Below are positions 42,965 through 52,002 of a DNA stretch of 64,000 nucleotides, piece by piece (the stretch's first letter is position 1; every line of letters begins with the position of its first letter). Source of the DNA: Paenibacillus sp. FSL R5-0490 (GTDB lineage: Bacteria; Bacillota; Bacilli; Bacillales; Cytobacillaceae). Both the position numbers and the translations under genes were made by a program. The notes under the pieces are model-generated. The model made no database searches. It saw only the letters and a list, made by a program, of their open reading frames with translations, and was not told the origin of the DNA. The stretch lies in NCBI RefSeq assembly GCF_001956215.1, contig NZ_MRTQ01000006.1, positions 143,004 to 207,003 of the forward strand, in the 5' to 3' direction.

Positions 42965-45163
42965 CTAATCGTATTTTGGCAAATAAACGCTGCTGTCAGG
43001 TTCTTTTTTGGGGAAAACATGAGAACCGTCCCCGTGTTTCCCCCGAATAGCCTTTTTCAGTGTGGGAAAATCGATCGGCTTTGTAATGTAGTCTTTGCAT
43101 CCCAGCTGAAAAGCCTGCTCAGCGCTTGAGGCTAGAGCATCCGCACTCAGGACGATCACAGGAATTTCTTTGGTCGCTTCATTTTCGCCAAGCTTATTCA
43201 GGACTTCAAGTCCATTCATATCCCGGAGGCCGAGATCCAATAGGATGATGTCAGGCTTCATTTCCACTGCTCGCTGGTAGCCGCTTTCTCCATTTCTCTC
43301 GGCCATAAACTTAATGTCTCCGATCAGATTGAGCATTTCTCTGACCAATTCAATGTTTCCATGATGATCTTCAATATATAGCACGGTTTTTTCAAATTCA
43401 TTCACATTGTTTGCAGATGGCTCATGAACAGAGGTTTTCTCCGGCCCTTCATTTGCTTTAAAGCTCACCCAGAACGTGGTCCCGATACCTTCTTTACTGC
43501 GAACCCCATAAGTCCCGTTCATTTTTTCAACAAGATTGGCGACAATGGAAAGACCCAGACCGCTGCCTTTCCATTTATCCACATCTTTATTGGCACGGTA
43601 AAAAGGTTCAAAAATCACCCCAAGCTGGTCAGGGGCGATGCCGACGCCAGTGTCCGTGATATTTATCCTAACATCAGCACCTTCCACCTCAGTATACACA
43701 CGCACATACCCGCCAGGCCGGTTATATTTCAGAGCATTTGCAAGCAAATTATTCAGAATCTGTCTTAAACGCATCGAATCAGCTGTAACGGATATCTTTT
43801 CATCAATCGGCCCGATTTCAATGATAACCTGGGGATTCACTGCGAGCGAACCGATGCAGTCCTCAATAAACGGTTTTAACTGAATTCTTTCCTGCTTCAT
43901 ATTAATATTGCCTGTCTCTATTGCTGTAAAATCCAGCAGTTCATCGATTAACTCTAAAAGATGATGGGACGCATCCAAAATACGCTGCAGCCGCCTGCTT
44001 TCTTTTTCTTCCTGATTCTCCATGAGCATAATCTGAGTGAACCCCTGAATCGAATTTAACGGAGTCCTGAGATCATGGCTGATTTGTGACAGAAAAACCG
44101 TTTTCAGATGATTGGATTTTTCAGCATTCAACTTTGCTTCCTTCAGGTCCTTTTCCATTTTTTTTCGGCAGGTGATATCCCGGACCAGTGATATCACAGC
44201 TTTTTTGTCCACGTTCTCGAAGACAAATGGAAAACTCATAACCTCAACATTTATTTTTTGACCTGATTTATGCTGAGTCTTTGTTTCAGTTAACAGCCTG
44301 CTTTCTCCCAGGCGGTTTTCACTTACATCCTGATCCCAATCAAAAAGATCATACATATCCCTTCCTGTAAGATCATCAGGAGTACAGCCCAGCAGGATGC
44401 CTGCGGCTTTGTTGGAATATACAATCTCCCCTGAAGCAGAAACAAATACAGCATCCGGCATTTCTTCTATCAAATTCTTATAATGAGTATGAATATGCTG
44501 AAATTCTTCTTTCAAGGATTTAATTGTTTCTGCTTGCTTTTCCTCCATAAAAAAAGAAGGAATCAGGATATCCTTCTGATAGAGGCTGGAAGGAAACAGC
44601 TCCAGGTCTGTCATCACATAAGGATGGCTTTTCATAAGTTCAAGCTGAATATTCGCCGGCAAAGCCCCGCCATCATAGGCACAGACCGAAAAAGCCTTCA
44701 CACTGCCCACAAAAGTATCCGCTTCCAATTCAAACCTCCGCAAATTCTCGAGCAGACAGCACTGATTTTTCCTCCACTTAACTTTCGCCCACGTTCTGAG
44801 CGGTATGCCATTGCTGATATAGGGATCGACTAAACCCGAGAATGTGCTGACAATGTTGTTTATATTTAAGTCCGCATTCACTCCGTAAAAGCGGTCACTT
44901 TCAGCGAACACAATTCCATCCAGCATTTCCTCTGAAAAACCCTTTTCACGCAAACACTCCAGCACAGCAGCAAGTGTCTCCTTTTCCTCTATGAAAATAA
45001 CACCATGGCCAAGATCCAGCCCTGCAGATAAAAAAGAGACAATGTTATGAATATATTTTTCACGATCCGAGTAGGTGTATAAAATATGTGAACCATTGGC
45101 GATCTCCACGTTATTCGACAATGCCACTCTCGGATGAAAAGTATGATTGGATAAGGTCTCCAT
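42965..45163 (-). CDS. MEDS-PAS hybrid histidine kinase with receiver domain
   Basis: The 732-residue cytoplasmic protein has an N-terminal MEDS/DcmR-like sensory domain (GSHILYTYSDREKYIHNIVSFL, GVIFIEEKE), a PAS domain (about 235-345), HisKA with HDLRTPLN, a HATPase domain (NLLANALKYN, DTGVGI, GSGLGLSI) and a C-terminal receiver (YIEDHHGN, DIILLDLGLRDMNGLEVL, KPID). The last 20 or so residues (GDGSHVFPKKEPDSS) are encoded by a GGGACGGTTC repeat. A GGGGG stretch precedes the ATG. The downstream regulator is not in the window. Confidence 0.92.
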   Translation of the reverse strand: METLSNHTFHPRVALSNNVEIANGSHILYTYSDREKYIHNIVSFLSAGLDLGHGVIFIEEKETLAAVLECLREKGFSEEMLDGIVFAESDRFYGVNADLNINNIVSTFSGLVDPYISNGIPLRTWAKVKWRKNQCCLLENLRRFELEADTFVGSVKAFSVCAYDGGALPANIQLELMKSHPYVMTDLELFPSSLYQKDILIPSFFMEEKQAETIKSLKEEFQHIHTHYKNLIEEMPDAVFVSASGEIVYSNKAAGILLGCTPDDLTGRDMYDLFDWDQDVSENRLGESRLLTETKTQHKSGQKINVEVMSFPFVFENVDKKAVISLVRDITCRKKMEKDLKEAKLNAEKSNHLKTVFLSQISHDLRTPLNSIQGFTQIMLMENQEEKESRRLQRILDASHHLLELIDELLDFTAIETGNINMKQERIQLKPFIEDCIGSLAVNPQVIIEIGPIDEKISVTADSMRLRQILNNLLANALKYNRPGGYVRVYTEVEGADVRINITDTGVGIAPDQLGVIFEPFYRANKDVDKWKGSGLGLSIVANLVEKMNGTYGVRSKEGIGTTFWVSFKANEGPEKTSVHEPSANNVNEFEKTVLYIEDHHGNIELVREMLNLIGDIKFMAERNGESGYQRAVEMKPDIILLDLGLRDMNGLEVLNKLGENEATKEIPVIVLSADALASSAEQAFQLGCKDYITKPIDFPTLKKAIRGKHGDGSHVFPKKEPDSSVYLPKYD
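43012..43043. repeat. GGGACGGTTC repeat inside the kinase 3' end
   Basis: AAACATGAGAACCGTCCCCGTG, here in two halves AAACATGAGAACC and GTCCCCGTGTTTCC, lies within the coding sequence and supplies the C-terminal tail of the kinase. Confidence 0.85.
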
Positions 45164-45334
45164 AGGAACATACCCCCTCGGCTTTTTATTGTAATTATAG
45201 CATAGCTGTTTGGTATGGTTTAGATGCCTTTATTTTCCTGTTTTTGGATGAAACCACTGTAAAACCGCAGGTCTAATAGACAATTTTATCCAATTGGAAA
45301 TTTACAAACTATCCCCAGTAAAAATCTAGTATAT

Positions 45335-45360
45335 TAATCTAGGGTAATAGCCCTAGATTA
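45335..45360. promoter_or_regulatory. Perfect inverted repeat upstream of the lipoprotein gene
   Basis: TAATCTAGGG and CCCTAGATTA flank TAATAG, ending 28 nt before the start codon. With no T-run it is more likely an operator or a 5' mRNA hairpin than a terminator. Confidence 0.5.
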
Positions 45361-45388
45361 AAGATACATACTGCAGGGGGAGACAGCA

Positions 45389-46219
45389 TTGAAAAAGCTA
45401 TTAATTTTATCATTCATTTTATTCCTATCTGCCTGTTCACCGGATGAACAAAGGGTCGAAGAAATGATCGATCGTATGGCAGCTTCAGAAGAGCTCAGTG
45501 AAATCGTATCCTTTGGGTTCGTAACTGAAATTGAAAATGACGGGACTAATGTACTTTATGATCTCCATTTAACAGTGGAAGACAGCTACGATGATATGAC
45601 TTATACAGAGCAAAAGGAAGTCTTCGAACAAATCATCTCATTCCTCGAAACAGAATCCGGTAATGCAGCCGGGGATCTGGATTGCGGTGAAGATTATACT
45701 TGCGACATCCGTAGCCTTGAACTTTCTGCCTACACGAGCGAGAATGAATATTCAATCGAGTATGGCCCTTCTGTCTCTGCCATTTCAAAAAACGGAGAGC
45801 CTCACAAAGTTGAAGCCGAAATTGCGGCAGAAGAGGCAGCTGAACAGGATACTGATGCTGTGACAGAATCGAGTACTGAAGAAGCAGCCAATACTTCCGG
45901 CAGCACAGAGACCGAAAGCACAGATACTGAAACATTCGCGGAAACCGCCTCCTACCCGGACACTGATTTTTCAACAGCAGACGGGGAAGACTGGGTTCAG
46001 TTATCAGATGATGAGAAATATTTGATGGTGTCCCAGGCAATTGATACCTTCAATTCATCCGGCAAATTCGTCATTACGGAAGGACCCGAATGGTTTTTGG
46101 ATGCACTAAACGCCTTTTATGGAGATGGAACTACCGCAGAGGATCAAGCCGTCTCAGCTGAAAAAGTATCCGATGTAATGCTCCTGTCCGGTCTGGCCGG
46201 CGGCGTGTTTGTTGAGTAA
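45389..46219 (+). CDS. Lipoprotein of unknown function
   Basis: The 276-residue protein has a lipobox LSAC at residues 13-16. It has a compact N-terminal domain (about 20-130, with a Cys pair DCGEDYTC that may form a disulphide), an acidic Thr/Ser/Glu-rich linker (about 140-195) and a small C-terminal domain (WVQLSDDEKYLMVSQAIDTF). The start codon is TTG, 6-8 nt after GGGGGAGA. It is monocistronic behind an inverted repeat. No family is recognised. Confidence 0.78.
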   Translation: MKKLLILSFILFLSACSPDEQRVEEMIDRMAASEELSEIVSFGFVTEIENDGTNVLYDLHLTVEDSYDDMTYTEQKEVFEQIISFLETESGNAAGDLDCGEDYTCDIRSLELSAYTSENEYSIEYGPSVSAISKNGEPHKVEAEIAAEEAAEQDTDAVTESSTEEAANTSGSTETESTDTETFAETASYPDTDFSTADGEDWVQLSDDEKYLMVSQAIDTFNSSGKFVITEGPEWFLDALNAFYGDGTTAEDQAVSAEKVSDVMLLSGLAGGVFVE

Positions 46220-46257
46220 AAATTAGAGAGTATCTCTGAACAGGTATTTAATAAACG

Positions 46258-46290
46258 GAAAGGGGAACGGAAGAACCGTCCCCTTGTTTC
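46258..46290. repeat. GGGACGGTTC repeat at a 3' end
   Basis: GGAACGGAAGAACCGTCCCC followed by TTGTTTCATT is nearly identical to the copy at 46500-46530. Its CATT end touches the stop codon of the small membrane protein gene at 46289. Confidence 0.85.
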
Positions 46291-46420
46291 ATTCCAAGAC
46301 CCTTAGATACTCAGGATGGTAAGTAATAATCCAGATGGCAGCTCCTAAAGAAAACACTATTCCAAAATTTAATACATACATCAAGATAATGATGAATTCG
46401 TATTGTCTCTTGTTTGGCAT
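46289..46420 (-). CDS. Small membrane protein (43 aa)
   Basis: The frame reads MPNKRQYEF, then one membrane helix (IIILMYVLNFGIVFSLGAAIW), and ends HPEYLRVLE. TAGGAGGCAGGCAGT precedes the ATG. It is too short for most gene finders, but the ribosome binding site and the clean helix support it. It lies just downstream of the 150-residue gene on the same strand. Function is unknown. Confidence 0.65.
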   Translation of the reverse strand: MPNKRQYEFIIILMYVLNFGIVFSLGAAIWIITYHPEYLRVLE

Positions 46421-46499
46421 ACTGCCTGCCTCCTATCTGGCTGCTTTTTGCAGCTCCAGTAGTCATTTATACCTACTCCGAAGACATAAACTGACGGTC

Positions 46500-46530
46500 T
46501 GAACGGAAGAACCGTCCCCTTGTTTCATTC
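46500..46530. repeat. GGGACGGTTC repeat at a 3' end
   Basis: GAACGGAAGAACCGTCCCC followed by TTGTTTCATT overlaps the stop codon of the 150-residue gene at 46529, just as the twin copy does at 46289. Confidence 0.85.
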
Positions 46531-46981
46531 ATATTTCTATGCTTTTAAACATTTTCTTTAGTTTATATTTCTCTATGTCTGCAACTCCCCTCCGGCTATG
46601 TAATTCTTCCAGCTCATCCTGTTCTTTATTGAATTCTCTAATACTATATATTTCATCTGCTCTGTTTGTTAAGCTTTCATTGACGGCATATCTTATGGTT
46701 TCCATTGTATCTTCATCAGCATTCTTAAAAAATTCTTCATTATATTTAACCCATTTCTTTAAGATGGGCTTTTTAATAAAATCCTTATGGCTGGTTTTAT
46801 CCGTTTCGACTGGATATGCCTTCGTAGCGTCTACTGCTTTGCATAATGATTCAAGAATCAGCTGCAGCTCAGACGCTCTGATGATTTCCGGTGCCTGAAG
46901 ATGTACAAGCTTGTTGTATCTAATGACCCGCATTAGTAACTGCTCAGCATTTAGCTTTAATAGAAAATCCTCATTAGACAT
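46529..46981 (-). CDS. Protein of unknown function (150 aa)
   Basis: A hydrophilic, mostly helical cytoplasmic protein (MSNEDFLLKLNAEQLLMRVIRYNKLVHL ... KKMFKSIEI, quoted in part). No signal peptide, membrane helix or metal motif is seen. The upstream gene ends 89 nt away, and the small membrane protein gene follows. I do not recognise a family. The frame is supported by composition and length. Confidence 0.65.
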   Translation of the reverse strand: MSNEDFLLKLNAEQLLMRVIRYNKLVHLQAPEIIRASELQLILESLCKAVDATKAYPVETDKTSHKDFIKKPILKKWVKYNEEFFKNADEDTMETIRYAVNESLTNRADEIYSIREFNKEQDELEELHSRRGVADIEKYKLKKMFKSIEI

Positions 46982-47070
46982 GATTTGTCACTCCTAATAG
47001 ATAATAAGTACAATTTGATCACGCCCCGTTATCTTTTTTCTCTAAGATTAATCTGACTTTCAACTGGGGA

Positions 47071-47459
47071 TTACATCCCTTTTTCCAGTTCACGCAATTC
47101 GGCCAGCTCTTCCTGCTGCTCCTGTGTAAATACAGGCTCGATCCCAAGAGATACCATTCTCATGTGATCAAGCATGACGGATAGCCAGACGAATTCGAGG
47201 TTAAGGATTAACAAAGGTGCTCCCAGATCTACAAGCCTTTGAGAGCGGTGATATCTCGTCTCCGCCTGCCTCCAGGCAAGGAGTTTTCGGTCAAAATTGG
47301 ATTCATCCTCTGAAAAAGTTTCTCTAAAAAAATCAAGCTTGACCCTAATCTTATTCAGCAAATCTGTTATATCCGGCATGCTGGCGGTATGGATTAATTC
47401 AGAAGATATTGCTGCAGTTCCTTCAAGCAGTTCAAAACCTGCTTATTTAAAATATCCAT
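47071..47459 (-). pseudogene. Small gene with probable 5' frameshift
   Basis: The open part (47071-47379, 102 aa, PDITDLLNKIRVKLDFF start) has no ribosome binding site before its ATG. Upstream, an ATG at 47459 with a perfect AGGAGG opens a frame that soon leaves the reading frame. One added A in the AAATAAGC stretch near 47443-47447 would join them as MDILNKAGFELLEGTAAISS..., giving about 130 residues of natural-looking helix. Either a real one-base deletion, a sequencing error, or translation from the internal ATG explains this. The product is unknown. Confidence 0.6.
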
Positions 47460-48008
47460 ATAAATCCTCCTTTCATATTCGGAGATTAAGTACGAGGGTC
47501 TTTATACCTATTTATATAAATATTATACCAAATGGACTCTATGAATCTTCCAGTATATTCAACTTTGACACCTCTTATGGAACATCTAATACAGGAATAT
47601 TGCCATTTGAGACCTGAATAGGGACTTTTCGAGGCTTTATATATACCTTTTAGTCAGCCAGTCTGGGTAGTGCTTTATTCCTGATTGAACACTTACACAA
47701 ATATGAAATCCTGTTTTTTGAGTCTTTGAAATAGACATTGGATTTGCTGTGGAATAGAGAAAGGTTCGAAGCGGAGTTTTTATCCAGCGTGTATCAATTT
47801 GCGTAAACACAAGTACCGCCCCGTGTTTCTTTCAACAGAGAAAAGCACTGTAAATGCCGTCATCTACAGTGCTTCACCTTATGTTTGAAAATGTTAGTGG
47901 GGTGTTTAGCAAACCAAGTAAAAAGTGAGTCTTTACCAACGAAGAGAAGAAAGGGGAAAATATAGACTAGGGTGTGTGGGGGGTTAATTTTCAAAGGAGC
48001 TTAATTGC
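47460..48008. other. Intergenic region with repeat and hairpin
   Basis: This 549-nt gap holds a degenerate GGGACGG-type copy at 47802-47831 (AAGTACCGCCCCGTGTTTC) and the hairpin AAGCACTGTA/TACAGTGCTT at 47843-47874. The rest shows no gene. Confidence 0.5.
47843..47880 (-). terminator. Hairpin downstream of the coiled-coil gene
   Basis: Arms AAGCACTGTA and TACAGTGCTT surround a 12-nt loop; on the minus strand TTTTC follows. It is 135 nt past the stop at 48009. Confidence 0.55.
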
Positions 48009-48308
48009 TCACGTAAGCTGTCTTTTGATATTGCCAATATCTCTTTCATTTCTTGCTGTCTTCTCCCATATAAAATCCTGGTCTCTTTCAAGGATTTTGA
48101 AGTGCTCTAAGACCTCTTGATGACGCTGATCACTTTTAGTTTCCAGCTCCTGCAGCTTTTTATTCATTTCTTGCTGTTCTTGTTTCATCTCTTGCTGTTC
48201 TCTTTTCATCTCTTGTTGTTCTTTTTTAACTTCCTGCATATCAGATTGAAGACTTCCAACCATTTTTATTAATTGGTCAAGCATACTCTCCATTTTAGCT
48301 TCGTTCAT
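48009..48308 (-). CDS. Small coiled-coil protein with EQQEMK heptads
   Basis: The 99-residue protein is almost entirely coiled coil, with four heptad-like repeats (KEQQEMKREQQEMKQEQQEM) between residues 29 and 48. Similar short coiled-coil proteins of unknown role are common in Bacillus and its phages. GGAGGTGTGAACA precedes the ATG. There is no membrane segment. Confidence 0.7.
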   Translation of the reverse strand: MNEAKMESMLDQLIKMVGSLQSDMQEVKKEQQEMKREQQEMKQEQQEMNKKLQELETKSDQRHQEVLEHFKILERDQDFIWEKTARNERDIGNIKRQLT

Positions 48309-48399
48309 TGTTCACACCTCCTTTTCTATAGTATATAACAAATTCCTTAAGATATATGTGACAATTTCAGGGGGGGACATGGGATTGGTTTTCCATTTT

Positions 48400-48428
48400 C
48401 GAAACAGAGGGACGGTTCTCCTGTTTCA
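48400..48428. repeat. GGGACGGTTC repeat, start of composite element
   Basis: GAAACAGAGGGACGGTTCTC is followed by CTGTTTCACCTACCCGGCA. The same block CTGTTTCACC-TACCCGGCA recurs at 52798. Confidence 0.85.
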
Positions 48429-48500
48429 CCTACCCGGCATTTATTCTTTATGATGAGCAGCTGTATTCTTATAGCACTGCCAAGACAGCCCCTGATATTT

Positions 48501-48520
48501 TCAATCAAACGTTTGATTGA
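48501..48520. repeat. Palindrome copy 4
   Basis: TCAATCAAACGTTTGATTGA is preceded by CCTGATATTT, as in copy 5, which ties it to the composite element. Confidence 0.85.
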
Positions 48521-48766
48521 AATCTAAAATAGATGGCATCAGTTGTTCATTCGATAGCAAAAGTCTTTTAGAATACTATCTCCTGCATGGTGACAGTGCT
48601 GAACAGTAATAAAAGTCAATGAGTAATTTCTCTTCACTTAAGAAGGGAACAGCAGAGGCATCCTTTAACCACATGGGTAAGGTAACCCATAGGCTCAATA
48701 ACTGCCGCTCCCATTTTCAAACTCAATTAGATTAATTAAGGAACATATCATTACGAGCGGCCAGGT

Positions 48767-49597
48767 TTAACTTCTTGCATATATACTTCTAATATATCCT
48801 CTTATTTCTTTATTGTTGACCTTAAATACTACCTCATACCAATCATCATTTCCTGAATAAACATCAACTCTTGTTCCATATGGAACTACAGCTAAGACTT
48901 TAGAATTTGAGTTGGGTGATTTCATTAGTTCCAATCCACTTGTTTTAGCTATAATTGTGTAATCGAAAGCATTAATGTTAGCTTTTATGTCTTTTACCTG
49001 GACATAACCTGAAATTAATTTGCCTTCTTCATTTTTATGAGTTATTTGAACCCAGTTATCAGCAAAAAACTTTTTCACAATTAAAGAGTTGTGGACATAT
49101 TCCCATTCAGTTTCAAATCCCCGTTCTATCTCTGCAATTTTATTGCCGTTTGGCTTATCATATACATTAATAAAATCAGGTTTTATGAAAACAACATAAT
49201 TAGAAATAGGGCTATTTGCATTAGCTTGTATACATGCAACTGCTTCTAATTTCTTTTTGCTCGGGGTCTGATACGTTACTTTAGAATCCCGTTCCACATA
49301 ATATCCTCCGCCAACACTTAATAAGCCTGGTTTAAATGCATAGATTCGATAGAATTCCCCAGCTCTTAATGTGCGGGAAGTTGTCCTTTTATCCCCATCA
49401 AGTTTAAATAATGGTGTATTTTCCTTGATAATCAGACGGCCAATTTGGCCTGGTTTGAGCTCTGCTCCATCCCACCAAATTTTTGTTTGGCCTTCAAATT
49501 GATAGCACAAATTAGTGTCTGGCTCTGCTGCATTTACAGGAGTGTACACTCCAAACAGAAGTATAAATACTAGTAAAAAACTTAAACTTTTCTTCAA
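48767..49597 (-). CDS. Secreted protein: WDG/GQIGRL module + SH3-type domains
   Basis: The 276-residue exported protein has a signal peptide (to about residue 23), a near-consensus copy of the shared module (KIWWDGAELKPGQIGRLII ... VTYQTPSKKKLEAV, about 40-125) and two SH3b-like stretches (about 135-205 and 212-275; VDVYSGNDDWYEVVFKV). SH3b domains often bind peptidoglycan. The start codon is TTG with GGGGAGGGAAC upstream. It is monocistronic, and no catalytic domain is seen. Confidence 0.82.
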   Translation of the reverse strand: MKKSLSFLLVFILLFGVYTPVNAAEPDTNLCYQFEGQTKIWWDGAELKPGQIGRLIIKENTPLFKLDGDKRTTSRTLRAGEFYRIYAFKPGLLSVGGGYYVERDSKVTYQTPSKKKLEAVACIQANANSPISNYVVFIKPDFINVYDKPNGNKIAEIERGFETEWEYVHNSLIVKKFFADNWVQITHKNEEGKLISGYVQVKDIKANINAFDYTIIAKTSGLELMKSPNSNSKVLAVVPYGTRVDVYSGNDDWYEVVFKVNNKEIRGYIRSIYARS

Positions 49598-49664
49598 ATT
49601 GTTCCCTCCCCAGGAATGTTTTAAAAGGAATTTCTTGTTATAAATTTCTTCTTGCTTGCTTCAC

Positions 49665-51212
49665 TTAATGTGCTTCTTTTAAAAAAACTGTCAATTCTTT
49701 ATTGGTGATTAAATCTCCTATTTCGTCCGTGAGGTGAAATTTCAAAAGATGCCATGTTTTATCACCATTTTTTTCGTTCTCTTTAAGAATCGCATAGCCG
49801 CTTTCACTCGTAGAAAAATCAGCCTTTTCTTCCTCAGTCCACGTAGTCATTGGACGCTTGAGTTTTTCCATGATTGTTTCGATTTCTCCAGTCAGAACGG
49901 CAGAAGAATAACCCATCTTTAAATCCGCATAATATGTGCCATTCCCTAAATCATAAAGCGAATCAATTTGAATAGACTCTCCTAAGTCCAGCGTCATCTC
50001 AGAATCTGTATTGATAATATAAAAATAATCCTGGTCAAACTGTGCAATTTTCTGGTACTCAGTTTCATAATTCTGACGGGCAACTGTTACACCGAACAAC
50101 TCTTTAGTGAGCTCGTCCACCTGGGCAGCAGCATACGGTATAAAGCTCATGTATTCTTCTTCAATCGGGTCTAAATCTGGCTCTGGTACAAGTTCAGAAA
50201 AAGCCCCTTCCCCGTTTCCAAATGCGAGCAGTTCCATTATTTGTGAATCTGTATAGTTTTCAATATCAAAATCTGTGAGATTCGTAAAATGGTACATAAA
50301 AGAGGTTAACGCCTTCTGTTCATCCAGCGTCCAATTGTGATACAATTCCTCAGAAAAATTGCTGCTAATAGCCATCAACTCTTGCAAAAATGTGTTTATC
50401 TTCTCAGCATTATTGGACACGTCAAATGCTAACGATTTTGAGCCCGCATCACTATTGATAATCATTTTTCGATTTTCATAATGATAAGACTTTAAAATAT
50501 TTTCATATTCTTCTTTAGTAATAGGCTGTGGGTCGCTGCCACTTTCTGCAAGCTCATACTCAACCTTTTCTTCACCTGTTTCAACATGCCCTTTCCACGT
50601 GACCAGAAGACTTTTTTCTTCCGTTAACTCCCCATCATGAAGAGCAGAGAAGTTTATCCAGGAAAGATATTCATTCCAGTCGGGATCCTCTCCCCTTGAA
50701 CCAGCAGAGTATTCCCCTGTATCTACTAGATAAGATTGATTGTCTGCTGTAGCGATTGAACGCCCAGAATCATCAACCAATCCGTTGCTGGCAAAGGTTT
50801 TCGTATAAAGCTGAAGCCGTTCCCCGTCTTGATAGCCCCAGATTTCCTCCGTATATCCATCTGAGTCTGCTGTATCATATACGAGATATAATTCAAATAT
50901 TCCATCACGATCAAAATCAAGCAGTTCCGCATATTGCAATCCATTACAGCTATCTGGCCCTGCATCCTCGGTGCAAATTCCGTAGTTGTTTATAATCATC
51001 TTGACAATCGGATAAAACGCTGAAGCTGCAAGCTGCTCCTCTGTTACTTTCGTATCTTCTGCTACTCCCTTTTCCTTTTCTATTGTTGACGTTTGTTCCT
51101 CCACCTGCTTTTCAGGTTCCTTTTTAGACTCCTCATTATTCTCAGCCACCTCTGTGCTGCTGCATCCGAATAACATAAGCAATAACATAATGGATGAAAG
51201 CAATCTCCCCAT
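49665..51212 (-). CDS. Large lipoprotein of unknown function
   Basis: The 515-residue protein has a lipobox (MLFGC), an acidic linker, and a globular part beginning near residue 65. One segment, DFDRDGIFEL, looks like a calcium-binding DxDxDG loop of the type found in FG-GAP or EF-hand-like domains. The C-terminal half (SFIPYAAAQVDELTKELFG ... YYADLKMGYSSAVLTG) is unrecognised. The ATG at 51212 was preferred over 51242 because it gives a standard lipoprotein signal. It is monocistronic. Confidence 0.75.
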   Translation of the reverse strand: MGRLLSSIMLLLMLFGCSSTEVAENNEESKKEPEKQVEEQTSTIEKEKGVAEDTKVTEEQLAASAFYPIVKMIINNYGICTEDAGPDSCNGLQYAELLDFDRDGIFELYLVYDTADSDGYTEEIWGYQDGERLQLYTKTFASNGLVDDSGRSIATADNQSYLVDTGEYSAGSRGEDPDWNEYLSWINFSALHDGELTEEKSLLVTWKGHVETGEEKVEYELAESGSDPQPITKEEYENILKSYHYENRKMIINSDAGSKSLAFDVSNNAEKINTFLQELMAISSNFSEELYHNWTLDEQKALTSFMYHFTNLTDFDIENYTDSQIMELLAFGNGEGAFSELVPEPDLDPIEEEYMSFIPYAAAQVDELTKELFGVTVARQNYETEYQKIAQFDQDYFYIINTDSEMTLDLGESIQIDSLYDLGNGTYYADLKMGYSSAVLTGEIETIMEKLKRPMTTWTEEEKADFSTSESGYAILKENEKNGDKTWHLLKFHLTDEIGDLITNKELTVFLKEAH

Positions 51213-51676
51213 AACAATCTCACCAGCCTTAGCTTTATTCACTTACTATTTTTCAGTAAATCCAAAAGATAGAATTATAGTAAGTTTATACCATTACATT
51301 TTACCTATTCATTGGCATTCTGTCACTTCCGCAGGGAACATGGGGACGGTTCTTCCGTTTTTTTGGGTGAACATGGAAACGGTTATCACTATTCCAACAA
51401 AAACCGAAGCAGGTCTTCTGTCTACCTACACATAAAAATGTTTGAAATAAATAAAGTTATCTTATTACAATTTCACAATAAATGGAGAGGAGACTCATTT
51501 GAGCTTCAAGTACTGAGGAGAAAGCTAAAGTTCTTACTGAATAAGACTACAAGGGAATCCATGTATTAAAGTTTGAAAAGGCCACATATAACTGTTTCGC
51601 ATATTGGAAAATACAAAACATTATGAGAATATACAAACTGACCCCGTGTTTTGGTTTCTTTCTCCGTTTAATCGAG
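51213..51676. other. Intergenic region with GGGACGGTTC copies
   Basis: Two copies lie at about 51335-51362 (AACATGGGGACGGTTCTTCC) and 51365-51385 (AACATGGAAACGGTTATC). A weak reading frame near 51435-51569 has no ribosome binding site and was not called. Confidence 0.5.
51335..51385. repeat. GGGACGGTTC repeats (two copies)
   Basis: A close copy and a diverged copy lie in direct orientation, 30 nt apart, in a gene-free region. Confidence 0.75.
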
Positions 51677-51763
51677 TTACATAATTACCCATAAAAAGTC
51701 AAAAACAGCCACACAAGTATGCGAACCAATATACCCGGCACCTCCGGTTACAAGTATGTTCAT
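51677..51763 (-). pseudogene. galE: Truncated galE (UDP-glucose 4-epimerase) 5' fragment
   Basis: The frame reads MNILVTGGAGYIGSHTCVAV and then runs out of homology and stops after 28 residues. This is the nucleotide-binding start of GalE (TGGAGYIGSH). An intact AAAGGAGTG ribosome binding site remains upstream. The remaining 300 or so residues are absent; dispersed repeats follow. Confidence 0.85.
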
Positions 51764-51891
51764 CAACACACACTCCTTTCGGATCGAACGACAAATAACC
51801 CCGCCGATCTATCAGCTAGGGTTAATACTCCCACTTACTCCTTAATAAAATTGTTATTATATTATTCCACTTTAGCACTTCACCGTATCCG

Positions 51892-51912
51892 GGGTCAGAC
51901 CCCTTTTTTCCT
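51892..51912 (+). terminator. Terminator-like GGGGTC hairpin
   Basis: GGGGTC-A-GACCCC is followed by six T. It may be a short terminator or part of the dispersed repeat set, about 90 nt before the hydrolase start. Confidence 0.5.
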
Positions 51913-52002
51913 ATTCTGAAAAATCAAAAATATGTACTTTTACCCATAACCTTAATAGAGTTGTGATATTATTTATTAACAAAAGAATCTATGAGGTGTA
52001 AA

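Larger units (their letters stand above)
48309..48766. other. Intergenic region rich in dispersed repeats
   Basis: It contains a GGGACGGTTC copy (48400-48428) and palindrome copy 4 (48501-48520), which together form a composite element matching the one at 52783-52884, and further sequence without a gene. Confidence 0.6.

Noticed and set aside
51312..51569. 85-residue frame in the repeat-rich gap
   Set aside because: It starts within a GGGACGG repeat and has no ribosome binding site or recognisable protein.
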